The notes beneath the pieces were generated by a model. It had not been told where the DNA came from, searched no databases, and saw only the letters and a program-made list of their open reading frames with translations. 64,000 bases of DNA from Levilactobacillus brevis ATCC 14869 = DSM 20054. Lineage in GTDB: Bacteria > Bacillota > Bacilli > Lactobacillales > Lactobacillaceae. Positions 24,809 through 33,218 of the stretch are shown piece by piece. Positions within the stretch are counted from its first letter, which is position 1; the number at the start of each line of letters is the position of its first letter. Location of the stretch: positions 144,747 to 208,746 of the forward strand of contig NZ_AZCP01000004.1 of NCBI RefSeq assembly GCF_001433855.1. The letters are read 5' to 3'. The position numbers and the translations under genes were made by a program.

Positions 24809-26650
24809 ATGAAAAAGATAGGACTAATTGTGACGAGTCTGGTTGTCGGACTCGTCTGCTTCGGGGATACACAGGGACAGGCGGCCAAGTTGGTGACAGT
24901 TGCCACACCGTATCGTCAGAGTCGGCTCCAACACTTGCACCACGTGAAGAAAGTGGCTAAGAAGAAGACGGTGTCGTTGGATATTGTGTTAAAGCCACGG
25001 CAAACTAAAACGCTTAGTCAGCTGGCTTTGGCTGTGAACACCACCGATAGTCAGTCATTTAAGGGGTACTTAACACCGCAGCAATTTCGTGCCAAGTTCG
25101 GCCAATCCAGTGCGACTACGAGTCGTTTGACTCGTTATTTTCGGGCCCGCCATTTGCAAGCCACAGCAGCCAATAATGGTCTGTTAATCCGGGTCAAGGG
25201 GCATGTCGCCACGATTAATAAAGCCTTTGCGGTAAATCTCAAGACTGCGCGGTATCACGGCAAAAAGATCCAGTTTTCCAAGCAGGCCCCACGGTTGCCT
25301 AAGCAGGTGGCCCAACCCATCCGGGCAGTTGTTGGGGTAACGAACTTAATGATTGCCAAGAGTCTGACTACGAAATCGCCTGCTCAAGTCAAGCATTTAA
25401 CCGCTAAACGGTCACCCACTAAGTTTCTGAAACAGTATCACGCCTCAAACTTAGCGACCAGTGGTCAACAAGGGGCCGGCCAAACAGTAGGGATTATTAG
25501 TTTTGGTCACGTGCCGACGGCGGCCATTAAACACTTTTGGCGGCAAGCGGGGGTACCCACAGCGGGGCGCTTAGAAACCAAAACCACGGGTGGCGCTACG
25601 GTTATGGACAATGGAGATGATAGTGATGATGAAACGGCACTGGATGCCGAACAGGCTGGCACGATTGCGCCCCGAGCGAAGGTTCGGGTTTATACGGCCA
25701 AGTTCAGTGATATTGGGTGGCTGGACGCGTTCACCACGGCCTTTGCTGAGAATCGTGCCAGTTCCCTGTCACTTAGTTGGGGACTTTCAGAAAATATCTT
25801 ACGGGATTTGAACCGCGACCATCTGTTAACGCCACTATACGGCGACATTATGAACACCTTACTGGCTCAAGGAGCGATTCAGGGGATTTCGACCTTTGTG
25901 GCGAGTGGTGACACAGGAGCCTATGGTCAAAATTTAAGTGAATCGTCAGCGATGCCGGGAATTGAAGCTGATTTTCCAGCCGATAGTCCGTGGGTGACGG
26001 CAACCGGTGGTAGTACGCTGCCAATTAAAAAGACATTCGCACCAGGAATTAGTGTGAATGTTACCCGCGAACGGACGTGGGGTGGCGATATCTTCTTTAA
26101 GAGTTATCATCGGCACCCCTTGCAGTTTATCAAACACCCCATCTTACTAGAAGAGTTGACGGCGGCCAGCGGTGGCGGTATTTCCAGTTTATATGGAACT
26201 CCCAAATACCAACAAGGTGTTGCCGGCGTCAATACCTATAATGCACGCAAGTATCTCACGGCGGTGGGCCCCAAGTCAGGTCCCAAGTTGATTCACGGCT
26301 ATCGAAGTGGACGGAACTACCCCGATGTGGTGGCGAATGCCGATCCGATTACGGGCTATGATATCTACTCGAAAAACAGTGGCTGGGAATTAATGGGGGG
26401 AACCAGTGCGGTTGCACCGCAATTTGCCGCGATGGCAGCGGTCATGAACAGTGATCGCTCGCAGCGGATGGGCCTTTGGAATCCCCAGCTCTACGCCTTG
26501 GCACAAACCGACCACTCGCCGTTTACTCGGCTTGATGCGGCAACTAATAATGGGAACCTGTATTATGTGGGTCAGCCGGGGAAAGTGTATAATCAGGCGG
26601 CTGGTCTGGGAACCGTCAATTTTGAAAAATTAGCACGGACTTATCAATAA
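24809..26650 (+). CDS. secreted S53 (sedolisin/kumamolisin-type) protease
   Basis: A signal peptide (about 1-25) and a pro-kumamolisin activation domain (about 30-190, SFKGYLTPQQFRAKFG) precede a sedolisin catalytic domain. The catalytic set is visible: Glu275 and Asp279 (ETALDAEQA) and Ser533 in GGTSAVAP. Sedolisins are acid-active endopeptidases, suited to the low pH lactobacilli create. The propeptide and N-terminal region are unusually rich in Lys and Arg. The 613-residue length is normal. A GGGGGG-type ribosome site precedes the ATG. Confidence 0.93.
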   Translation: MKKIGLIVTSLVVGLVCFGDTQGQAAKLVTVATPYRQSRLQHLHHVKKVAKKKTVSLDIVLKPRQTKTLSQLALAVNTTDSQSFKGYLTPQQFRAKFGQSSATTSRLTRYFRARHLQATAANNGLLIRVKGHVATINKAFAVNLKTARYHGKKIQFSKQAPRLPKQVAQPIRAVVGVTNLMIAKSLTTKSPAQVKHLTAKRSPTKFLKQYHASNLATSGQQGAGQTVGIISFGHVPTAAIKHFWRQAGVPTAGRLETKTTGGATVMDNGDDSDDETALDAEQAGTIAPRAKVRVYTAKFSDIGWLDAFTTAFAENRASSLSLSWGLSENILRDLNRDHLLTPLYGDIMNTLLAQGAIQGISTFVASGDTGAYGQNLSESSAMPGIEADFPADSPWVTATGGSTLPIKKTFAPGISVNVTRERTWGGDIFFKSYHRHPLQFIKHPILLEELTAASGGGISSLYGTPKYQQGVAGVNTYNARKYLTAVGPKSGPKLIHGYRSGRNYPDVVANADPITGYDIYSKNSGWELMGGTSAVAPQFAAMAAVMNSDRSQRMGLWNPQLYALAQTDHSPFTRLDAATNNGNLYYVGQPGKVYNQAAGLGTVNFEKLARTYQ

Positions 26651-26655
26651 GCCGG

Positions 26656-26706
26656 GTCATAAAAATAGCGATTACGGTCAACTACCGTAGTCGCTATTTT
26701 TATGAC
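26656..26706. terminator. bidirectional terminator
   Basis: A 23-bp nearly perfect stem (26656-26678 with 26684-26706) carrying A5 and T5 tracts inside it ends the protease gene and, on the minus strand, contains the stop codon of the YczE-like gene. Confidence 0.9.
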
Positions 26707-27359
26707 ACATCAACATGATGTTTTAGTTGTGGAAAGACGTGGGTATCGGCCCAACCCATCACGATTCCTTGTGTGACCAGGGCCCAAACCGTCCCAAATC
26801 CAATCGCGTGAAGCTGCCCGGTAAAGAGGTAGGATAAGATGATGATAATCAGTGGTGGGGTGTAGCTCGCCCACTGAGCAATCACGGCCGACCCGCGCAA
26901 GTATTTAAAGCGCAGGATGTAGGCTAAGTCATCATTGGGGTGCATAATGATATTGCAACGGTTATAAATCGACACGGCAAACGCCACGCCGAACAGGCCG
27001 ATGATATCCACAACGACGCGGCCAGTTAGGCTCAACTGACCAACGCCCAGCCAATCCCAGAAATAACCAATCCATTCAACGAGGTAACTAAACGGTACGA
27101 TGTACAGTAAGTTAGACACGAAGCGCCGTCGGTCAAATTGACCGAGCAGGACTTGATTTAACAACGTAATGGCGATGCCATACAAAAAGAGCGTTGTTCC
27201 CAGTGGCACATGAATCCAGTTGGCGAGGTTGACGGACGATCCGGTCCAAACGGCACTCCCCAAATTGGTCGAGATCGTCAAGGCGTTAGCGGCGGAATTC
27301 AGGACAATGGAGAACCCTAAAAAGCGCATTCGTTGTCCAAAGTCCTGCATCTTCGCCAC
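26700..27359 (-). CDS. YczE/YyaS/YitT family membrane protein
   Basis: A 219-residue protein with five or six membrane helices and the family pattern MRFLGFSIVLNSAANAL...STNLGSAVWTG..., ending in a GFGTVWALVTQGIVMGW helix. The function of the family is unknown. Start codon GTG 27359 has a weak ribosome site. ATG 27350 is an alternative. Confidence 0.75.
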   Translation of the reverse strand: MAKMQDFGQRMRFLGFSIVLNSAANALTISTNLGSAVWTGSSVNLANWIHVPLGTTLFLYGIAITLLNQVLLGQFDRRRFVSNLLYIVPFSYLVEWIGYFWDWLGVGQLSLTGRVVVDIIGLFGVAFAVSIYNRCNIIMHPNDDLAYILRFKYLRGSAVIAQWASYTPPLIIIILSYLFTGQLHAIGFGTVWALVTQGIVMGWADTHVFPQLKHHVDVS

Positions 27360-27440
27360 TGCTTTCGCCTACTTTCATTTTTGATATTAAGTCTAGTTTA
27401 GTTGAAGACGCCCACAATGAAAAGTGCTTTTACCAGAAAT

Positions 27441-28175
27441 TTACATGCGCGGCATCCGCGCTGCTGATCGATCCACAAAATTTTGAAAGATCTGGCGCGA
27501 TTCCGCATGGTGCTTGTACATGTTTTCGGGATGCCACTGGACGGCTAAAATTTGATCACTGGCCGTAGATTCCAGTGCTTCAACGACTTGATCGTCTGCT
27601 TGAGCCGTTACCGTGAGTGCCGGAGCGACGCGGTTAACAGCTTGGTGATGTCGTGAGTTCACGTAAGGTCGCTCGCCTGTTAACGTGGCCAAAGTACTGC
27701 CAGGAGTCACCGTGACGTGATGGCTAGGTTGATTACCAGCAGCGGCCTGGCTGTGCTTGATCTGCGCAGTTGGATCTTCACTAAGGTCTTGATACAGCGT
27801 GCCACCAAGGCCAACGTTGATTAACTGCAAGCCGCGGCAAATACCTAAGATAGCCTTATCAGCCGCTACGGCTTGTTTTAACAATTCGATTTCAAAAAGG
27901 TCGCGTTTCCGGTAGGTCTTCCCCAAGCGGACGTGCGGTTCTTCGCCGAAAAAGGTTGGGTCAACATCGAAGCCGCCGAGGAAAGCCACACCATCAAAGA
28001 GGGGCAAATAATCGGCAACATCGGCTGGGTCAATACTGGGGAGGATAACGGGTAAGCCGCCGGTCTTCACGATGGCCTCAATGACGGGGCGGGGGGCGAA
28101 GGCGGCATTTCGTTCATTAATAATATTCGTGGCCTCGTCGAGTGTATCAGCGGGGAGAGCTATGCGTGGACGCAT
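27441..28175 (-). CDS. class I glutamine amidotransferase-like gamma-glutamyl hydrolase
   Basis: The 244-residue protein has the nucleophile motif GICRGLQLINV and the His/Glu pair in VQWHPENMY, typical of the peptidase C26/PuuD family that hydrolyses gamma-glutamyl bonds (for example gamma-glutamyl-GABA). GAAAGGAAG precedes ATG 28175. Upstream, a partial dyad containing TATGCCTAA (28201-28217) resembles the element before mntH. Confidence 0.88.
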   Translation of the reverse strand: MRPRIALPADTLDEATNIINERNAAFAPRPVIEAIVKTGGLPVILPSIDPADVADYLPLFDGVAFLGGFDVDPTFFGEEPHVRLGKTYRKRDLFEIELLKQAVAADKAILGICRGLQLINVGLGGTLYQDLSEDPTAQIKHSQAAAGNQPSHHVTVTPGSTLATLTGERPYVNSRHHQAVNRVAPALTVTAQADDQVVEALESTASDQILAVQWHPENMYKHHAESRQIFQNFVDRSAARMPRM

Positions 28176-28269
28176 GGCGTCGCTTCCTTTCAGATATAAG
28201 TATGCCTAAGTATACGCGTGCGTGTCACCTCTTGTCACCCAACGATCTGGTATTTTCGTGACGAAATAG

Positions 28270-28298
28270 TTCACAAATTTCCAGAATAACTCTACAAT
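28270..28298 (+). promoter_or_regulatory. promoter of small acidic protein gene
   Basis: TTCACA (28270-28275) and TACAAT (28293-28298) with 17-bp spacing. Confidence 0.7.
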
Positions 28299-28336
28299 AA
28301 AGAGGTAATCTAATAAATTTAAGCGAGGTAAACGTG

Positions 28337-28588
28337 ATGACAGAACGGCAGTTGATTCAAGAAATTTTGAATTCCGAAGCGGTGGAATACAGCTTTGAAA
28401 ACGTCGATGAGGATTCCAAGGAATACACGCTTTTATTGACCCGACAGGACCAAGACGTGCGCGAAGTAACGACAATTAACGACGAAATCAAGAAATATTT
28501 CGAAAGCGCTAACTTTGATTATCAAGAAGAATTGAACCCAGACGGCGATGCTGATATTCGCCTAGTGATTAAACGTAACGATCAATAA
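28337..28588 (+). CDS. small acidic protein, unknown function
   Basis: 83 residues, rich in Asp and Glu and without membrane segments (ENVDEDSKEYTLLL, NDEIKKYFESANFDYQEEL). GAGG lies 9 nt before ATG 28337. A GTG directly before it is also in frame. It has its own promoter and terminator, so it is a genuine single-gene unit. I do not recognise the family. Confidence 0.7.
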   Translation: MTERQLIQEILNSEAVEYSFENVDEDSKEYTLLLTRQDQDVREVTTINDEIKKYFESANFDYQEELNPDGDADIRLVIKRNDQ

Positions 28589-28605
28589 ATTTATCAAGTA
28601 GTCGG

Positions 28606-28631
28606 CGGGTTCTTCCGAGAGCCCGTTTTTT
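28606..28631 (+). terminator. terminator of small acidic protein gene
   Basis: CGGGTTCT pairs with AGAGCCCG (G-U allowed) around TCCG, followed by six T residues. Confidence 0.8.
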
Positions 28632-28699
28632 AGTGGCCTTTTTGGCCCAGACTGGGTAACATAGAGGTAGATACGCATTGAAGAAAGGACTTATCGCAG

Positions 28700-29347
28700 A
28701 TGACTGTGGAGGAACTCTATCACCTAATGGCAGCTGAAATGGGCCCACAACCGTGGCTTAGGCCAGGGACACCGTGGGCTGAAACGCCCGTTGAGATCAT
28801 GTTGGGAGCGATTTTAGTTCAAAATACCAACTGGCGAAACGTTGAGCCTGCGTTACTGAACTTAAAACAGGCGACGGGGTTTGCACCAGCAGCACTACGT
28901 CAGCTGACAGCGGCGGAACTGATGCCTTTGATTAAGACCAGTGGCTTTTATCGGCGGAAAGGGGCCGCTATTTTATCGTTGGCAGCGTGGCTGGGTCAGG
29001 CCAATGATGACTTGGCGGCTTTGAAGCAACGGGACGGTCAGCAGTTACGTCAGGAATTATTGGCAATTACCGGGATCGGACACGAGACGGCCGATTATAT
29101 TTTGATGTACACGCTCGACCATGGCACGTTTATGGTGGATACGTATGCCCGCCGGCTGTTTGACTGGCTCGGGGCTGCGATGCCTAAGACGTATCCCGCG
29201 TTTCAAAAGCGGGTATTGAGTCAGTTTCCCTTGGCATTGACCGACTGCCAAGAATTTCACGCGTTGATTGATGAATTTGGCAAGCAAGTGAAAACCGATC
29301 GTGATTTTGCGACGTCCTTTTTAGCAGGGAAAAAACTCGTGGTATAA
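28700..29347 (+). CDS. HhH-GPD base-excision DNA glycosylase, endonuclease III-like without Fe-S cluster
   Basis: The helix-hairpin-helix (LLAITGIGHETADYILM) and the catalytic Asp region (FMVDTYARRLF) define the EndoIII/MutY superfamily. Two changes stand out. The Lys that gives EndoIII its lyase activity (GxGRKTA) is Glu here (GIGHETA), so a monofunctional glycosylase is expected. The four C-terminal Fe-S cysteines are absent: the C-terminus (DCQEFHALIDEFGKQ) has only one Cys. The same features are known in the MAG III-like group of 3-methyladenine glycosylases. It has its own terminator. Confidence 0.85.
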   Translation: MTVEELYHLMAAEMGPQPWLRPGTPWAETPVEIMLGAILVQNTNWRNVEPALLNLKQATGFAPAALRQLTAAELMPLIKTSGFYRRKGAAILSLAAWLGQANDDLAALKQRDGQQLRQELLAITGIGHETADYILMYTLDHGTFMVDTYARRLFDWLGAAMPKTYPAFQKRVLSQFPLALTDCQEFHALIDEFGKQVKTDRDFATSFLAGKKLVV

Positions 29348-29367
29348 AGCTTAAGAAACCATCAAAG

Positions 29368-29400
29368 CGCCAAAAGCCGGGAGTAAAGGTTGGCGTTTTT
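29368..29400 (+). terminator. glycosylase terminator
   Basis: CGCCAA (29368-29373) with TTGGCG (29390-29395) followed by five T residues. The stem is short. Confidence 0.55.
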
Positions 29401-29434
29401 CACAAGAGTCGTGCTATGATAAGTGCAACGATTT

Positions 29435-29448
29435 TGGAACCGGTTTCG
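29435..29448. promoter_or_regulatory. cre site upstream of glpK
   Basis: TGGAACCGGTTTCG matches the relaxed cre consensus TGNAANCGNTNNCA at 13 of 14 positions. It lies just downstream of TATGAT (29415-29420), where CcpA would block glpK transcription when sugar is plentiful. Confidence 0.55.
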
Positions 29449-29479
29449 TCATGATGGAATTTTGGAGGGAGTCAAGCAG

Positions 29480-30994
29480 ATGGGACTTAAACAACCGGAA
29501 AATTATGTATTGGCGATTGATCAAGGTACGAGTAGTACACGGGCACTAATCTTTGATCACACGGGCCGCAAGGTGATCGAAGGGTACAAGGAAGTGCCGC
29601 AGTATTACCCACATCCAGGCTGGGTCGAATCTGACGCAAATGAGATTTGGAACAGTGTGTTGTCGGTGATTGCCAGTGCGCTAATTGATGCGTCAATTCA
29701 CCCCGAAAATATCGAAGCTATTGGGATCAGTAGCCAACGGGAAACCACGATTGTGTGGGACAAGACGACCGGGGAACCCATCTATCATGCCATCGGCTGG
29801 CAAAGTCAGCAGACGGCCAGTCTCGCCAAAGAGTTAGTGGCGGCTGGGCGAGCAGAAACGATTAAGGAAAAGACCGGGCTCGTGGTGGATGCCTACTTCA
29901 GTGCCACGAAGGTGCGGTGGATTTTAGATCACGTCCCTGGTGCCCAGGAACGCGCTGAGCGGGGCGAGTTGTTATTTGGCACGGTTGATAGCTGGTTAGC
30001 GTGGAAGCTCTCGGGCGGCAACATTCACGTGACTGACTACAGTAATGCGAGTCGGACGATGCTGTTTAACATTCATACGTTGCAGTGGGATGCAGAAATT
30101 CTGCAGTGGCTAAATATTCCGGTCGCAATGTTGCCAGAAGTAAAATCGAGTTCAGAAGTTTATGGTGTGACCCAGAATTTCCAATTTTATGGCGTAGAAG
30201 TCCCAATTGCCGGCATCATCGGGGACCAATCAGCTGCGTTACTGGGACAATTGGCATTAACACCCGGTACGGTGAAAAACACGTACGGGGATGGGGCCTT
30301 TGTCGTGATGAACACGGGGCATGAACCACAATTGTCTAAGCATAATTTATTGACGACCATTGCGTATGGCCTCGATGGTGAGATTACGTATGCCCTAGAA
30401 GGGTCAATCCTTGTCGCGGGAACGGCGTTGGCTTGGCTGCATGAAAGCATGCAGATTATCAGTAATGTGCCGGAATCCCGGCAAGCGGCTATGGCGTCGA
30501 CCAATAACGATGAAGTCTATGTGGTACCCGCGTTTAACGGATTAGGGGCACCTTACTGGGATCCTGATGCGAAGGGCGCTGTCTTTGGCCTTACCCGGGG
30601 AACGAATCGCAATGATTTTGTGAAGGCGACCTTGCAGTCGATTGCCTACCAGACGCGCGATGTCTTGCGCACGATGAAGCAAGATACCGGTATTGAAATT
30701 TCAGAATTGATGGCCGATGGGGGGGCCTCACGGAATCGCTACCTCATGCAGTTCCAGGCTGATATTATCAACACCCCAGTTCGGCGTGCAGCCGATGAAG
30801 AGACGACGGCGATGGGGGCGGCAATCGTGGCCGGATTGGCTGTCGGTTTTTGGCAGAACCTGGATGAGGTTAAAGCGATTCACAATGACGGTCGCTTGTT
30901 TACGCCAGATATGCCAGAAGACCGGCGTCAGCAGCTATACGCGGGCTGGCAACAGGCCGTGGCGGCGACACGGGCGTTTAAGCCAGAAAATTAA
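29480..30994 (+). CDS. glpK: glycerol kinase
   Basis: GlpK phosphorylates glycerol to glycerol-3-phosphate with ATP. FGGY-family features are complete: [11 protein letters not shown] phosphate loop, [30 protein letters not shown], and the C-terminal [18 protein letters not shown] signature. The 504-residue length is standard. ATG 29480 follows GGAGGGAG by 8 nt. The upstream opening at 29423 is not needed. No glpD or glpF is adjacent. The cre site suggests glucose repression. Confidence 0.97.
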   Translation: MGLKQPENYVLAIDQGTSSTRALIFDHTGRKVIEGYKEVPQYYPHPGWVESDANEIWNSVLSVIASALIDASIHPENIEAIGISSQRETTIVWDKTTGEPIYHAIGWQSQQTASLAKELVAAGRAETIKEKTGLVVDAYFSATKVRWILDHVPGAQERAERGELLFGTVDSWLAWKLSGGNIHVTDYSNASRTMLFNIHTLQWDAEILQWLNIPVAMLPEVKSSSEVYGVTQNFQFYGVEVPIAGIIGDQSAALLGQLALTPGTVKNTYGDGAFVVMNTGHEPQLSKHNLLTTIAYGLDGEITYALEGSILVAGTALAWLHESMQIISNVPESRQAAMASTNNDEVYVVPAFNGLGAPYWDPDAKGAVFGLTRGTNRNDFVKATLQSIAYQTRDVLRTMKQDTGIEISELMADGGASRNRYLMQFQADIINTPVRRAADEETTAMGAAIVAGLAVGFWQNLDEVKAIHNDGRLFTPDMPEDRRQQLYAGWQQAVAATRAFKPEN

Positions 30995-31005
30995 GCAGAC
31001 TAAAA

Positions 31006-31049
31006 CCGTGGAACACGCCAGCATGAGTGCTGGTGGTCCACGGCTTTTT
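31006..31049 (+). terminator. glpK terminator
   Basis: Two stacked stems (CCGTGGA/TCCACGG and GCCAGCA/TGCTGG) followed by TTTTT. Confidence 0.85.
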
Positions 31050-31062
31050 AGTTGTCTTTAGT

Positions 31063-31099
31063 CAAAAAGACCGAAGATTCTCAGTCTGAGAATCTTCGG
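31063..31099 (-). terminator. terminator of NlpC/P60 gene
   Basis: A perfect 13-bp stem (31071-31083 with 31087-31099), loop of 3 nt, followed on the minus strand by TCTTTTTG. Confidence 0.85.
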
Positions 31100-31117
31100 C
31101 CCAATGACCATGCTTAT

Positions 31118-32152
31118 TTAATTAAAAACGCGTGCAATACCAGCGACATTAGAGCGTTGGCCGTTCTTGATAGGTTGGACCATGATCCGTGGTGGCCAGC
31201 TTTCGATGACCTTACCCTTGCCTAAATAAAGCGCAACGTGCCAGATGGTGTGGGTACCTGGTTGATAGTAGAAGACCAAGTCACCACGCTTTTTGTGGCT
31301 GTAAGCCACGTGCTTAAACTTCTTGCTAGCCCACAGGTTCCGTGAGTTCCATTCATTTCCAGGGTAGGCATGATGAATAGAGCTGATTGGTGCGGGGTTA
31401 ATGCCCCCGGCGTAGAGGGCTTGCATGACCAAGCCAGAGCAGTCGGTACCATAAGCAGGACTCGTGGAAGAGCCAACTAGATAAGGATTACCCATGTATT
31501 TGTAGGCTTGCTTAATCATGGCTTCAATGTGGTCTTGACGGCCGTTCCAAGCGTGGGCACCCAGTGGGGCAACATAACGATCAATGCTGGTCCAACTGGA
31601 TTTGGAGAAGCCTAGCTTCACCCACGTCTTTTCGTCAACGTTACCCGTGACCTTTAGATGATGCTTCTTTTGAAATGAACGAACGGCGTAGTAGGTTGCG
31701 GTGTTGTACTTGTTATAGCCGTTGGCCGTTCCCAAGCGTTTCATGATTTTCCAGGTCTTAATGCCTTCATAGTTGCGCTTAACGGTGTAGCCCACCTTGC
31801 CGTAAGGCTTGATCTGGGTGTAATTGACTTGGTAATACTTCTTAGGATTTTGATAACCCGCGGTTTTGGCAACGAAGGCTTTGTTAGCGGTCACGTATTT
31901 GCCAGTATTGGTTTTGAGCAGTGGAGCGTGGCCCTTAACTGTCACCACTTTTGTAATCTTGGCATAGTGATTGGCCTTGATGGTTGCTGCTTTCTTAGTC
32001 TTGGCGGCGTTTTGGTAGTAGACGACCGTCTTTTTGGTACGGATAATGCCAGGATTGGCAGTGTAATATTTCGTGTTAGCTTGGGCAACAACAGTGTTAC
32101 TGCCGAGTCCCAAACTGGTTAAGGCTAAAATCAATAAACCTAATTTTTTCAT
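31118..32152 (-). CDS. secreted NlpC/P60 (C40) cell-wall hydrolase
   Basis: The 344-residue protein has a signal peptide (1-25), a basic SLAP-like N-terminal region (YYTANPGIIRTKKTVVYYQN), and a peptidoglycan-binding domain (about 120-180, RSFQKKHHLKVTGNVDEKTW). The C-terminal NlpC/P60 peptidase has catalytic Cys in YGTDCSGLV and His in HVALYLG. It cleaves peptide stems of peptidoglycan. It begins 17 nt behind the C39 peptidase-like gene, so both are probably cotranscribed. Confidence 0.92.
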   Translation of the reverse strand: MKKLGLLILALTSLGLGSNTVVAQANTKYYTANPGIIRTKKTVVYYQNAAKTKKAATIKANHYAKITKVVTVKGHAPLLKTNTGKYVTANKAFVAKTAGYQNPKKYYQVNYTQIKPYGKVGYTVKRNYEGIKTWKIMKRLGTANGYNKYNTATYYAVRSFQKKHHLKVTGNVDEKTWVKLGFSKSSWTSIDRYVAPLGAHAWNGRQDHIEAMIKQAYKYMGNPYLVGSSTSPAYGTDCSGLVMQALYAGGINPAPISSIHHAYPGNEWNSRNLWASKKFKHVAYSHKKRGDLVFYYQPGTHTIWHVALYLGKGKVIESWPPRIMVQPIKNGQRSNVAGIARVFN

Positions 32153-32169
32153 GAGAAGCTCCCCTTATG

Positions 32170-33042
32170 TTAGTAACTTAATGCGCGATAAGCATCGTGC
32201 TTGCGGTGTGTCTGTAAGCTGGTTAATGTCATACTAGTTTTTTTCTTGGTCCAAGGGTCGTTGTAATAGGCCCGCGTCTTACTGTAGCCGGTGAGGGTGA
32301 TTGCGTGATTAACAAAGCCGTCAACGTTAGCCACCCAGACAACAACGGGATGTCCGACATTAATCTTGGCCTTTAATTGGTTAAAGGACGCACCAGTCAA
32401 ATTGGTAGCCGACCCAACGTGCTTTTTAACCAGTGGCATTAAGCCCTTGGGATAGATCCACCAGCCGGATTTGGAATAAGGATTACCAACGAACCCCTTA
32501 TTCGGATTGGAACTACGGGGCATTTCATTGGCTAATGAGGTCTTAGTGACCTTGGCCCCAGCATATTGGAGCATCATGGTGGTGGCAGTTACTTCACAGC
32601 CCGTTGGTAATTGTGGCCGTTGACCAATTAGTGGCACCTTTAGGTAGCGGTAAGTTTTGACCGTTCCATTACGGTGAATCCACCCAACTTGTTTCGTCGT
32701 TGTTGTGGTGAACTTTAACCAGCTACCATCGGCCATGGTTTCTTCACGGGTGATGTGAACCGACTGATTGGCGTATTGCCGACCAGTGGCAATCGGTTTG
32801 GCATTCGCTGCGGATGATTTGGCGCCGCCAGAACGATAAACCTTGTAGTTATGAGTTTGATTTGGCCCAATCTTAGTATAGTAGTTAACAACCTTACGTT
32901 GACTGACGGGACGATAGACGGGTTGTTGGGTGACGGTAGACGAACTTTGGGCATCGGGTGTGGTACTGGCGGCGACCCCAATCGACCCGCTAAGAATTAG
33001 GCCGACGCCTAACGCCACGATGCTACTGATGAATCGTTTCAT
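32170..33042 (-). CDS. secreted C39-like cysteine peptidase family protein
   Basis: Signal peptide (about 1-25, MKRFISSIVALGVGLILSG), a basic GW/SH3-like linker (GSWLKFTTTTTKQVGWIHRNG), and a peptidase C39_2 domain with catalytic Cys in PTGCEVTATTMML and His in NHAITLTGYS. Such proteins act on wall or peptide substrates outside the cell, and exact substrates are unknown. ATG 33042 is preferred because it starts a good signal peptide after AAGGGGG. It precedes the NlpC/P60 gene. Confidence 0.87.
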   Translation of the reverse strand: MKRFISSIVALGVGLILSGSIGVAASTTPDAQSSSTVTQQPVYRPVSQRKVVNYYTKIGPNQTHNYKVYRSGGAKSSAANAKPIATGRQYANQSVHITREETMADGSWLKFTTTTTKQVGWIHRNGTVKTYRYLKVPLIGQRPQLPTGCEVTATTMMLQYAGAKVTKTSLANEMPRSSNPNKGFVGNPYSKSGWWIYPKGLMPLVKKHVGSATNLTGASFNQLKAKINVGHPVVVWVANVDGFVNHAITLTGYSKTRAYYNDPWTKKKTSMTLTSLQTHRKHDAYRALSY

Positions 33043-33167
33043 GATAAACGGTTCCCCCTTAGAATATGTATGATAAATGAATGACCGAGCCACCAAAATG
33101 CGGGCTTAGCGTCATTCTTATTGTACACGTTATGTTTAAGTTAAACAATGTTGAATGGGTAAACAAA

Positions 33168-33213
33168 AAAGCGGCAGCTAACGTGGTGAAGCACACGTTA
33201 ACTGCCGTTTTTT
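33168..33213 (-). terminator. GH3 gene terminator
   Basis: CGGCAGCTAACGTG pairs with CACGTTAACTGCCG with one mismatch. A and T tracts flank both sides. Confidence 0.85.
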
Positions 33214-33218
33214 TATGG

